Of a stretch of 64,000 bases of DNA, positions 1 to 8,500 are shown piece after piece. Positions within the stretch are counted from its first letter, which is position 1, and each line of letters begins with the position of its first letter. The stretch lies in NCBI RefSeq assembly GCF_003991425.1, contig NZ_CP034346.1, forward strand, positions 4,501,501 through 4,565,500. The letters run 5' to 3'. The stretch comes from Paenibacillus lutimineralis (lineage in GTDB: Bacteria > Bacillota > Bacilli > Paenibacillales > Paenibacillaceae). Both the position numbers and the translations under genes were made by a program. The notes below the pieces were generated by a model. The model was not told the DNA's origin. It made no database searches and saw nothing but the letters and a program-made list of their open reading frames with translations.

Positions 1-412
1 TACCTTGAACTTCTTCAACGGTCAATCCGATCAGACCATCGTCGATCAGAATGGTCGAACCCACTTTCACATCTCCAGGAAGCTCTTTGTAAGTTACAGA
101 GATACGGCTCTTGTCACCGAGGATTTCTTCGGTGGTCAAAGTGATGAACTCGTCTTGTACAAGTTCAATTGGCTCTTCTTTCAATTTACCGGTGCGAATT
201 TCAGGACCTTTGGTGTCCAGCAGTATGGCGATCGTTTTCCCCAACTCTTTGCTCGCTTGGCGAATCGTCTTGATTCTGTTGCCATGCTCCTCGAAATCAC
301 CATGCGAGAAGTTCAGGCGAGCAACGTTCATTCCGGCCATGATTAATTTCTTGGTGTTTTCTAACGATTCACTGGAAGGACCGATAGTACATACGATTTT
401 TGTTTTGCGCAT
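1..412 (-). CDS. pyk: Pyruvate kinase, N-terminal part (cut by window edge)
   Basis: Pyruvate kinase makes pyruvate and ATP from phosphoenolpyruvate and ADP in the last step of glycolysis, in the cytosol. Reading the minus strand from ATG at 412 gives [18 protein letters not shown], then [26 protein letters not shown] and [10 protein letters not shown], which are family hallmarks of the N-terminal half of the barrel. A good ribosome site (GGAGGA) lies 7-8 bases before the ATG. The gene leaves the window at base 1, so about 137 residues are visible and the rest, including the B domain and allosteric C-terminus, is outside. It follows accA on the same strand after a gap of about 120 bases with no obvious terminator. 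Confidence 0.95.
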   Translation of the reverse strand, partial: MRKTKIVCTIGPSSESLENTKKLIMAGMNVARLNFSHGDFEEHGNRIKTIRQASKELGKTIAILLDTKGPEIRTGKLKEEPIELVQDEFITLTTEEILGDKSRISVTYKELPGDVKVGSTILIDDGLIGLTVEEVQG

Positions 413-535
413 TTTGGGTTTCCTCCGTTTTAATGTTCTCTCTATACTTTTTTAATTCATCTTTTCCAACAACTAAATCTACTACAGTTTGACCGATTTG
501 TATAGGGAATTTGTCATATTAACAATTTAACTGTC

Positions 536-1633
536 CTATTCATTTCCTGAACCGGTAGATTCTATAACAACTTTGTCTTTATCTTCGGCATGTTTTTCGT
601 CCAGCTCTTGCTTGACCACCAGCACAGGCTCAGCAGTTGCCGCTTCATCGGAATTGGAAAGTTCGGCTTCAGTTCTTGCCGTCTCCGTAAATTTGCCGAT
701 TTTACGAAACTTTCTGTAGCGATCCTCCAGCAGCTCGTCCGAATTCATAATGGACAATTCCTGTAATTGAATAAGCAACTCCTGTTTGATCGCTGTTGCG
801 GTTGTCTCGTAATCACGATGAGCACCACCGCGAGGTTCAGGAATAATGCCTTCGATGACTTCCATCTCCAGTAGGTCCTGAGCAGTAATCCTCATCGCTT
901 CGGCCGCCTTATCCGCCTTGGAGGCATCCTTCCACAAAATCGAAGCTGCTCCGTTTGGCGAGATCGCAGAATATATAGCGTTCTCCAGCATAAGAACTCG
1001 GTTGCCGACACCAAGTGCTAGAGCGCCACCGCTGCCGCCTTCGCCAATAACTACACAAATCACAGGTACGCGAAGCGCAGCCATCTCCAGCAGGTTGCGG
1101 GCGATCGCCTCGGATTGACCTCTCTCCTCCGCTGTACTGCCTGGATAAGCGCCTTTGGTATCAATAAAGGTGATAACGGGTCTGCCGAACTTCTCAGCTT
1201 GATGCATCAGTCTCAGCGCCTTGCGGAACCCTTCCGGATGCGGACTACCGAAGAATCGGGCGATATTGTCCTTCGTATCCTTACCGCGTTGCTGGCCGAC
1301 GACCGTTACAGCGGTTCCATCCAACTTAGCCAGACCGCCCACAATGGCTAGATCGTCTCCAAATAGACGGTCCCCATGCAGCTCAATGAAATCTTCAAAG
1401 ATCAGGTTAATCAGATCCAACGAGGTTGGACGCTGATGATGTCTAGCCAGATGCATCTTCTGCGATGGCGTTATGTAGCTGTATATTTCTTCCTCCAGCT
1501 GCTTGTAACGTTCCTCTAGCCGTGCAACTTCTTCGCTGAAATCGATTCCCTTCTCCTGGCCAAACTGCTTCAGTTCATTAATTTTCTCGCGCAGTTTCAC
1601 AAGAGGTGTCTCAAAAGGCAATTCTCCAGCCAT
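536..1633 (-). CDS. accA: Acetyl-CoA carboxylase carboxyltransferase subunit alpha
   Basis: AccA pairs with AccD to form the carboxyltransferase that moves the carboxyl group from biotin to acetyl-CoA, giving malonyl-CoA for fatty acid synthesis. The protein shows the AccA signatures [49 protein letters not shown] and [14 protein letters not shown]. The core ends near residue 315. It is followed by an acidic tail of about 45 residues, rich in Glu, Asp and Lys, which makes it longer (365 aa) than typical AccA of about 320. The ATG directly abuts the accD stop codon and its ribosome site (GGGAGGAG) lies inside the end of accD, so the two subunits are probably translationally coupled. Confidence 0.96.
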   Translation of the reverse strand: MAGELPFETPLVKLREKINELKQFGQEKGIDFSEEVARLEERYKQLEEEIYSYITPSQKMHLARHHQRPTSLDLINLIFEDFIELHGDRLFGDDLAIVGGLAKLDGTAVTVVGQQRGKDTKDNIARFFGSPHPEGFRKALRLMHQAEKFGRPVITFIDTKGAYPGSTAEERGQSEAIARNLLEMAALRVPVICVVIGEGGSGGALALGVGNRVLMLENAIYSAISPNGAASILWKDASKADKAAEAMRITAQDLLEMEVIEGIIPEPRGGAHRDYETTATAIKQELLIQLQELSIMNSDELLEDRYRKFRKIGKFTETARTEAELSNSDEAATAEPVLVVKQELDEKHAEDKDKVVIESTGSGNE

Positions 1634-2527
1634 TTATGCTCCTCCCTTCACGCTGTGCAAGTCGATCAATTTGGTCAGCATCGCCTTAAGCTCTTTACGA
1701 TGAACTACGAGGTCTAACTGACCATGCTGCAGGTTAAATTCCGCGGTCTGGAAATCATCCGGCAGCTTCTGACGAATCGTCTGCTCAATGACAATTCTGC
1801 CGGCAAATCCGAACACAGCCCCTGGTTCAGCGATGATAATATCACCAAGCATAGCAAAGCTGGCCGATACCCCCCCGGTAGTCGGATCGGTAATGACCGA
1901 AATATAGAATCCACCCTGTTCATTATGGCGGGATAGAGCTGCACTCGTCTTCGCCATCTGCATCAGACTGAGGATACTCTCTTGCATACGAGCCCCGCCC
2001 GATGTTGAGAAAATAATTATAGGAAGACGTTTGGCGGTAGCCGCTTCAATGGCGCGCGTAATTTTCTCGCCAACAGCTGAGCCCATGCTTCCCGTAAAGA
2101 AATCAAAACTCATTACAGCAACAACGACCGGAAATCCACCAATCGTTCCTTCGCCAGTGACAACCGCTTCACGAAGTCCCGACTTCAGAGCCTGCTGTTC
2201 CAGCTTTGTCGCATATCCTGGGAACTCAAGCGGGTCTTCGGATACCAGATCCCGATCATACTCGGTGAAGCTATCTTCATCCATCGTCATACGGATCCGT
2301 TCCATCGCGTTGAGGCGCATATGATAGCCGCAAGAAGGACATACCTTAAGGTTCTTCTCAAGCTCCTTGCTGTATTGTATGCTGCCGCAGCGGCTGCACT
2401 TATTCATCAGACCTTCTGGGATTTCACGCTTCGGCCGTTCCGCCGACGTAGCATTCGCGTCGCTCCCCAAACGTTCTGAAGTAATGGTCGCGTATTTTCT
2501 TTTTTTCTGAAATAAGTCTTTAAACAC
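1634..2527 (-). CDS. accD: Acetyl-CoA carboxylase carboxyltransferase subunit beta
   Basis: Beta subunit of the carboxyltransferase of acetyl-CoA carboxylase. Near residues 44-66 there is a four-cysteine zinc ribbon (CSRCG and CPSCG), as expected for bacterial AccD. The crotonase-type core follows, with [47 protein letters not shown] and [18 protein letters not shown]. At 297 aa it has normal family length. The start is GTG at 2527, with GAGGTG about ten bases upstream. It is the first gene of accD-accA; upstream lies a dispersed repeat element, so the promoter probably sits in or beyond that repeat. Confidence 0.96.
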   Translation of the reverse strand: MFKDLFQKKRKYATITSERLGSDANATSAERPKREIPEGLMNKCSRCGSIQYSKELEKNLKVCPSCGYHMRLNAMERIRMTMDEDSFTEYDRDLVSEDPLEFPGYATKLEQQALKSGLREAVVTGEGTIGGFPVVVAVMSFDFFTGSMGSAVGEKITRAIEAATAKRLPIIIFSTSGGARMQESILSLMQMAKTSAALSRHNEQGGFYISVITDPTTGGVSASFAMLGDIIIAEPGAVFGFAGRIVIEQTIRQKLPDDFQTAEFNLQHGQLDLVVHRKELKAMLTKLIDLHSVKGGA

Positions 2528-2567
2528 AGCTACACCTCTTCAGCCGTTAATTTATTATTTAGTAAGT

Positions 2568-2742
2568 GTTCAAAAGCCGATTTTCAGCACCGGGAAGATT
2601 GGATAAAGCTAGGGCATGAGAAGCGCAGCGTACGTTTTGGGTACGTGAGGATCTTGAGATGTTTCCTCCGGAAACATGATTTCGTAAGCATCAGCTTAGG
2701 CCCAGCTGAATTCAAGGTTCGATGCCGAATGCATTTTTGAAC
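2568..2742 (+). repeat. MITE-like intergenic repeat, copy 1
   Basis: A stretch of about 175 bases bounded by GTTCAAAA on the left and TTTTTGAAC on the right, i.e. short terminal inverted repeats. Inside are small palindromes such as ATGTTTCC-tcc-GGAAACAT and a GAATTCAAG-GTTCGATGCCGAAT segment. Closely related sequence occurs at 22055-22144 (shortened), 24362-24529 (opposite orientation) and 36931-37250 (longer). It has no coding potential and lies upstream of accD. Confidence 0.75.
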
Positions 2743-2798
2743 TTCCTCTATTGCACCTGAAAACAAGGACATAACATGTAATGTTGTCTCCTTGTCAT

Positions 2799-2987
2799 TT
2801 ATGGATGCAATATAGAATTCAATACTTCTTGAACTTCTTCCAGTTCCCCTGAAGGAACCAATATTTCAAACTGCTGTTTGGATAAATTAACAGAACGTGT
2901 TTGGACTAGAAAGCCTTCCTCTGTGAGTTTTGATTTGATCATTTCCGCAATCTTAGCGGTAGGAGCAATATACATTACGGTCCACAT
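2799..2987 (-). CDS. Small DUF2007-like protein
   Basis: A 62-residue cytosolic protein beginning MWTVMYIAPTAKIAEMIK and ending EVQEVLNSILHP. The pattern of a short beta strand, a helix (KIAEMIKSKLTEEG), a second strand (FLVQTRS) and a closing strand/helix with EILVPSGELEEVQEVL resembles the DUF2007 'putative signal transducing' fold, a small ferredoxin-like domain. No catalytic residues can be named. It sits alone between the repeat upstream of accD and the PgpA-like gene, on the same strand. Its ribosome site is weak. Family assignment is tentative and the function is unknown. Confidence 0.65.
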   Translation of the reverse strand: MWTVMYIAPTAKIAEMIKSKLTEEGFLVQTRSVNLSKQQFEILVPSGELEEVQEVLNSILHP

Positions 2988-3091
2988 GCCTTACTCAAAG
3001 CCCCCTAACCTCTCAACTTAAGCCCGTATAATAGAGTAATGATAACATAATGTTCAAAAGTCCCGCAACAGAGCAAGGGAGTTAAAAACAA

Positions 3092-3115
3092 GCCGGAGCC
3101 CGCATAAACTCCGGC
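3092..3115 (-). terminator. Probable intrinsic terminator after the PgpA-like gene
   Basis: GCCGGAG and CTCCGGC form a 7-bp stem with a 10-base loop. On the minus strand the stem is followed by a T-rich run (cttgttttta), placing it about 70 bases after the stop of the PgpA-like gene. Confidence 0.7.
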
Positions 3116-3187
3116 ATTTTATGACTTAATTAGATAAAGTTCAACAAGTCCACCAGGCTTGTTAAACAAGCATAATAAATCAATAAA

Positions 3188-3676
3188 TCAGCTCTTGGAG
3201 TAGTTTGTTGCCTTTTGACTTCTATGGGCGATCCGTGCCGAAGCAGCGGCAGCAAGCCCTGCAACAAGATCATCCAAATAAACGTGAATATGATCTCCCT
3301 GATTGTTCAGTCTGCCGATCAAATCAGGCTTAACCTTGTCCAGATAACCGAAGCTCGTCAGCCCAATCATCCCAAACACACTAGTAATGCCCAGCGCCAT
3401 CGTCTCATCCACGCCATATAGCGGTTCATCCGCTTCCATAATCGATTGCAGAGGCTCAGGGAGCAGCTTTTGCTCCGCCAGTTCATCAAGCGCAATTCCC
3501 GTAAAAAGCGTATACTGAACCTCGCGTTTTTGCAATACCGCCTTCACGCTATCATAGCATTGTTCTACCGTCAAATCATCATGATAAGGCAATTGAAGCT
3601 TATAAACAATCTTGGCAATCTCCTCAAGCTTGACTCCCCGTTTCAACAACTGCGCTTCCGCCAATTCAAATGACAT
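3188..3676 (-). CDS. Phosphatidylglycerophosphatase A family protein (YutG-like)
   Basis: A 162-residue protein of the PgpA/YutG family. Members dephosphorylate phosphatidylglycerophosphate in phospholipid synthesis, or are annotated as low-temperature-requirement proteins in Firmicutes. Visible family features are the N-terminal helical segment (LLKRGVKLEEIAKIVYKLQ), the GITSVFGMIGLTSFGYLDKVKPDLIGRL stretch, and the conserved HIHVYLDDLVAGLAAA near the C-terminus. The length fits the short YutG type. The ATG is preceded by AGGAGGGG at good spacing. It is a single-gene unit with its own terminator; a gap of about 650 bases separates it from the divergent endonuclease gene. Confidence 0.85.
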   Translation of the reverse strand: MSFELAEAQLLKRGVKLEEIAKIVYKLQLPYHDDLTVEQCYDSVKAVLQKREVQYTLFTGIALDELAEQKLLPEPLQSIMEADEPLYGVDETMALGITSVFGMIGLTSFGYLDKVKPDLIGRLNNQGDHIHVYLDDLVAGLAAAASARIAHRSQKATNYSKS

Positions 3677-4226
3677 TGTTACCCCTCCTAAGATCTTCGT
3701 GTTGACCTATTTACAAATGCAAAATGCACATTTATCATCCGCATATTCCTCGCGAAATTGCGAATTTCGAAATGTTCGCAGTGATCCCCTTATGCCAAGA
3801 ATTTTGGCGTCGCCGAGCCACCAAGTTCATATAAGTCCGATCGGTAACTTGCGCTGCCTTTCGGTTAGATTCATCCATACATTCTTGCTCTTCATATCAT
3901 TTTCCCAGCTATACACGCGTGTTTATCACCCAGCTGCGAACCATCATTTCATGGACCGCAAACGATTACCTTCCCTATCCCCCGCTCCCTGTCCTCACGT
4001 GTTCCTAAGTGTATGCAAGAGTCACATAAAATGTTCATAAAAAAACCTTTAATGAGGCTAGTCAGGGATGAATGACCAAGACCTAAAAGTTGGTTTTCTT
4101 GCGATATGGAATTTCATCAGCACACTGGGTCACCTATACATTCTCTATCTATACAAAGCTCAGAGACAGTTGGCATAATAGCGGTCGTAAAACAGCAGAT
4201 TGTTTAAAGCAGCAACCTCACTCGCA
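3677..4226. other. Long intergenic region without a convincing gene
   Basis: About 550 bases between two divergent genes. Open frames here lack ribosome sites and protein-like composition. The only notable structure is an inverted repeat, CGAAATT-gcg-AATTTCG, at 3753-3769, about 80 bases upstream of the PgpA-like start; it could be an operator, but nothing identifies a regulator. Confidence 0.5.
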
Positions 4227-4256
4227 TTGGATAAATGCTCCAATTTCTAATATAAT
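4227..4256 (+). promoter_or_regulatory. Sigma-A type promoter for the endonuclease-like gene
   Basis: TTGGAT at 4227-4232 and a perfect TATAAT at 4251-4256, 18 bases apart, followed by G. Transcription would begin near 4263, only about 15 bases before a strong terminator-like hairpin and 80 bases before the start codon. Confidence 0.6.
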
Positions 4257-4276
4257 GATGATCAAGTGACGAAGAA

Positions 4277-4316
4277 CGTCCCGATCCATATTGCTATGGA
4301 ATCGGGGCGTTTTTTC
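4277..4316 (+). terminator. Intrinsic-terminator-like hairpin in the 5' leader
   Basis: CGTCCCGAT-CCATA pairs with TATGG-AATCGGGGCG and is followed by six T. It lies between the predicted promoter and the ribosome site (AAAGGAGG) of the gene at 4343. No plus-strand gene lies upstream, so it does not end another transcript. Confidence 0.75.
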
Positions 4317-4342
4317 TATTTAAAAAGGAGGTTAAGCTGGCA

Positions 4343-4852
4343 ATGGGATTTGAGGCGGCTCATTCGGATTTTATTCAAAATCATATAATCCAGAGAACAG
4401 GCGAACGAAGAGGGCGTTTGGAACGAGGACATCGGGAAGCTGAAATGCTGTTTTGTCGCAATGTTTGGTGGCCGTTGCGAGGCAACTTTAACGATCTACA
4501 CCCTGAGTTTGAAGTGCTTGACTGGAGAGGAATCTCCTACTTTTGTGATTTTGCCTGGCTGCCGGGATATGTAAAGCTGATTATCGAGATCAAGGGATAC
4601 GGTCCACATGTCCGGGATATGGACAGACAAAAATATTGTAATGAGTTGAATCGGGAAACATTCCTATCCGCTATGGGATATCAGGTGATCTCCTTCGCCT
4701 ATGACGACGTCGCTCAACGTCCTGAGCTGTACATGACATTATTGCGTATGGTGTTCAGCCGTTACCACTCCGCGGCCGCTACAAATGATCTGGAGACTAT
4801 CACTGAACGGGAAATTATCCGTCTGTCCATCATCCTCGCCCGTCCTTTGTGA
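4343..4852 (+). CDS. DUF559-like endonuclease-domain protein, interrupted by in-frame TGA
   Basis: A 169-residue product resembling small PD-(D/E)XK proteins annotated as endonuclease domain-containing in Paenibacillus. The expected core is visible: a conserved Asp in YFCDFAWLPG followed by the E-x-K strand in LIIEIKGYG, then a helix with RQKYCNELNRETFLSAMGYQVISF. The frame ends at TGA (4850-4852), but the same frame continues without another stop to TAA at 5012-5014, adding about 53 residues that look like a winged-helix tail. The full protein would be about 223 codons, so this copy probably carries a nonsense mutation (Arg CGA to TGA would need one transition). The ribosome site AAAGGAGG precedes the ATG. 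The nuclease core could still fold; activity is uncertain. Confidence 0.75.
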   Translation: MGFEAAHSDFIQNHIIQRTGERRGRLERGHREAEMLFCRNVWWPLRGNFNDLHPEFEVLDWRGISYFCDFAWLPGYVKLIIEIKGYGPHVRDMDRQKYCNELNRETFLSAMGYQVISFAYDDVAQRPELYMTLLRMVFSRYHSAAATNDLETITEREIIRLSIILARPL

Positions 4853-5014
4853 CCAATAGATATAGTGAGGCAGATCGATATAAACCACCGTACCGCCGTT
4901 AAATTGCTCCAGACCCTTTGTACCAAAGGTTACTTCACCCCCATTGCCGGTAAGGAAGGCCGGCATATTGTTCGTTATGAATTGATTACGGGGAAGATTC
5001 TGCGGTTGTTGTAA
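4853..5014 (+). pseudogene. Displaced C-terminal HTH-like part of the endonuclease-like gene
   Basis: In frame with the gene before it, directly after the TGA. It encodes PIDIVRQIDINHRTAVKLLQ, then TLCTKGYFTPIAGKEG and RHIVRYELITGKILRLL before TAA. The helix pair followed by a beta wing suits a winged helix-turn-helix. There is no start codon or ribosome site of its own, so it is probably untranslated unless the TGA is read through. Confidence 0.7.
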
Positions 5015-5313
5015 ATTGCTTATTAGATCAATGAGGGGGAGGAATGGGGCTTAGGGTATAGAAGCGATGCTCATTAGGTGGTGAATGTGGATGGTGTATG
5101 AGAGCAGTTCTGTGGGCAGTTTACGTCGACCGGGTATGTGGGTGTTGTATGCAGCTGGGGAGGTATGCGTGTTTGTTTAGTATGGGGATATTGAGCATGA
5201 GTGTAAGGTTTGTCGTTACGTAAGGAAGTATATAACATAACCGTTACCTCCTCTTTTAAGCAAGAAATAGGCCCACATAACGAGATTGTAAGTATTGCCG
5301 TTCAACGCGAGAT
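5015..5313. other. Intergenic region with no recognised feature
   Basis: About 300 bases. The first 190 are rich in G and T on the plus strand and poor in C, with repeated TGTGGGTG-like words. No open frame here has a ribosome site or protein-like content. Confidence 0.4.
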
Positions 5314-5501
5314 AAAAACTGCAAAAATGCAGTTTTTTCCTTCTCGGTAGAAGAAGAAATATAGGAATTCCTGCATAAATACATCTTTTTTCAGCGAAAA
5401 TGAGGAATTTAGAGAATTTAAGAGAAAAAGCCTGCATTTTTGCAGGCTTTTATCCAAAATCAGGCGTTCTCGGAGAGAAAAACTGCACTTTTGCAGTTTT
5501 T
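5314..5501. repeat. Cluster of three similar TGCA-centred hairpins
   Basis: Three palindromes share one design. AAAAACTGCA/TGCAGTTTTT occurs at 5314-5337 with loop aaaa. AAAAGCCTGCA/TGCAGGCTTTT occurs at 5426-5451 with loop tttt. AAAAACTGCA/TGCAGTTTTT occurs at 5478-5501 with loop cttt. The second and third are preceded by GAGA. All read alike on both strands, end in T runs and lie downstream of dnaE, so the nearest can act as its terminator. The family resemblance suggests a small interspersed palindromic element inserted more than once. Confidence 0.7.
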
Positions 5502-5555
5502 CTTATTTATAACCGATTAACGAGTTGATATTACTGTTATCGGGAAAGGTGAAGT

Positions 5556-8500
5556 TTATCTGATCTTCACAGTATCCTGCCCTAGCATTTGTTCCATCTC
5601 GTGGAGCAAATCAGGCGATGGCTTGATGCTGTAGAGATCCGAAAGCGCGAGCAGCTTACCGGTGCTCTCGTAGAACAGCACCGTGGCCAGTGGGCCAGGA
5701 TGCAGCTGAAGCAGCTGCTTCAGCTGCACAAGCAGGCCGGCGTTCTCCGCCGCCGTCGTGATCTTGATGAAGACGCGTTGTTCAGTCTTCTTCCGCTCTC
5801 GCCCCGCCGCACTGGCAGCATCCGCAGGGCTGCCTGCACGGGAAGCGTCGGATACCAGCGTATCCGACGTTCCCGGTTTGCCGCTGGCGCCGGCTTCCAC
5901 GCCGCCGGGGCCAGCGCCCGCTTGCGCCGCTGCGCCTGCCGGGGCCGGCAGCGGCTCACTAGCGCCGCTGCCGCGCACAGGCGCGGCGGCGGCACCGCCC
6001 GGGAGCACCGCGCCAGGTGCGTTGGCGGCGCCCACCGCGGTGCTCCCGCCTGTGGCCCCGCCGCTTCCAGCGCGGCTGGCGCCAGCCCCCGCCGCTGCAC
6101 TGCGCCGGCGGCCAAGCCCGCGCCGCAGCGCGGTGAGGCTCTGTGCGCTCAACGGCGCCACCTCATCGGCCAGCAGCTTGAAGCCTTCGTCTTGCTGCTG
6201 GACCGTAGCGCGCAGTGCGAGCAGCGTGCCCTTCGTTACGTGCGGCGCACAGCGTCGCCACACATTCGGGAACAAGACAACCTCGCAGCGCTCGATTTGG
6301 TCTTCCAGCTCTATGAAAGCCATCGGCTTACCTTGCTTGGTCATGATCGTCTTCAGCGAGACAACCATCCCCGCTACAACCGCCTCACTCTCATCTGCCG
6401 CCTCAGCCAAATCCATCAGCCGATCGATGCCGTCTTCATCCATCAGCTCATCAAAATCATCCAGCGGATGGCCGGATAAGTATAATCCGAGCAGCTCACG
6501 CTCCAGTTCGAGCTGCTGCCCTACAGTAAACTTAGGGATCTCAGGATACTCGATATCCCAGTTCGGCGTCTCAATGAAATCGAACAATTGAATCTGCAGA
6601 TCATCCCGTTCCTTACGCCACTTCGTCGCTGCTTCCACCGTCTCATCCAGCATCGCCAGCAATTGAGCACGATGTCCAGGTAAGGAATCAAACGCTCCGC
6701 CCTGAATCAGCGACTCGATCACCCGCTTGTTGCAGACACGCAGATCGACGCGGCGGCAGAAATCAAGCAGACTATCAAAAGGCCGCTCCTGCCTCTCCTT
6801 CAGAATACTCTCCATCGCCTGGGTGCCTACATTCTTAATTGCGGCCAGACCAAAGCGAATGACCCCATAAGGCTCTCCTGACTCCGAATTTGATTCCGAA
6901 TTGGAATCGGCACCTGAATTCATCGGCGTATCCGTCCCGTTGATAACCTCAGAATTGCCTACCGTTCCAGTCTTGCTCGTACTGTTCACCCTTGGCGTGA
7001 ACAACACCCCGCTCTCGTTCACATCCGGTGGCAACACGACGATGCCCATCCGGCGGCACTCAACAATGTATTCGGCAACCTTGCGGTGGCTACCCATGAC
7101 AGCGGTCAGCATCGAGGCCATGAAATGCACAGGATAATGCGCCTTCAAATAAGCCGTCTGAAAAGCGAGCACTCCGTATGCCGCGGCATGCGCACGCGGG
7201 AAGCCATAATCCGCGAAACGGACGATCATATCATAGACTGCATTCGCATCCTTCTCCATATAGCCCTGGGCCTTGCTCCCGGCCACAAAATGACCGCGCT
7301 GCTCATCCAGTACCTCGCGCTTCTTCTTCGACACGGCACGACGCAGCAAATCCGCTTCACCAAGCGAGAATCCAGCCATCCTTGATGCGATCTGCATGAT
7401 CTGTTCCTGATAGACGATAATGCCGTACGTATCCTTCAGAATTGGCTCCAGATCCGGATGCGGGTAATGAACCTCACTCAAACCGTGCTTTGAGGAAATA
7501 TAATTCGGAATAAACTCCATCGGACCTGGACGATACAGAGCCAGAACAGAGATAACATCCTCGAACTGCGACGGCTTCAAATCACGCAGCACGCGCCGCA
7601 TGCCCGCCGACTCAAGCTGGAACACCCCAGTCGTCTCACCACGGCCTAACATCTCATAGGTCTTGTGATCATCATCGGGAATGATACGAAAATCCGGTGC
7701 ATCTCCGCTCTCCTCCGTGATCCACTTCATACAACGTTCGATGATCGACAGCGTACGTAAACCGAGGAAGTCCATTTTCAGCAAACCGATCGCTTCGAGA
7801 TTCTCCATTGAATATTGCGTCAGCGCCGTACCTTCACTGCCCGTCTGCAGTGGAACCGCATCTGTCAGTGGATCGCGGGAGATGACTACACCAGCCGCAT
7901 GAGTCGAGGCATGCCTTGGCATCCCCTCTACCTTCATCGCCATATCGAGGAGTCCGTGAATACGCGGCTGTGAATCATACAGCCCCTTCAAATCCGGACT
8001 CTCCTTCATCGCGCGCTCAATCGTCATCCCCAGGTTACCAGGGATAAGCTTGGCTACCTTATCAACCTCGCCGAAAGGAACACCCAGCGCCCTTCCTACG
8101 TCGCGTACAGCCGCCCGCGCTGCCATTGTACCGAAGGTAATAATCTGAGCAACATGCGCAGAACCATATTTATCCGCTACATAAGCAATGACTTCATCCC
8201 GGCGCAAATCGCTGAAGTCAATATCGATATCCGGCATCGTCACTCGCTCCGGATTGAGGAAGCGTTCGAACAGAAGATTATATTTCATCGGATCTACATT
8301 CGTAATATGCAGCACATAAGCAACGATACTGCCTGCAGAGGAACCCCGACCCGGACCCGTGGCGATGCCATGGCGATGAGCAAAAGCGATGAAATCCCAC
8401 ACAATTAGAAAATAATCGGAGAACCCCATATTCGCGATAACACCCAGCTCATACTTGAGCCGTTTCTGTAGTGAAGTCTGGGCCTCTTCACTCTGCCACT

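Noticed and set aside
3612..4040. Plus-strand open frame of 142 codons
   Set aside because: It overlaps the PgpA-like gene, has no ribosome site and its translation does not look like a protein.
5216..5437. Minus-strand frame of 73 codons downstream of dnaE
   Set aside because: It runs through two of the palindromic hairpins and has no plausible start.
5589..6591. Long plus-strand open frames opposite the 3' part of dnaE
   Set aside because: They follow the GC-rich Ala/Gly linker of dnaE, lack ribosome sites and have low-complexity composition; dnaE on the other strand explains the region.
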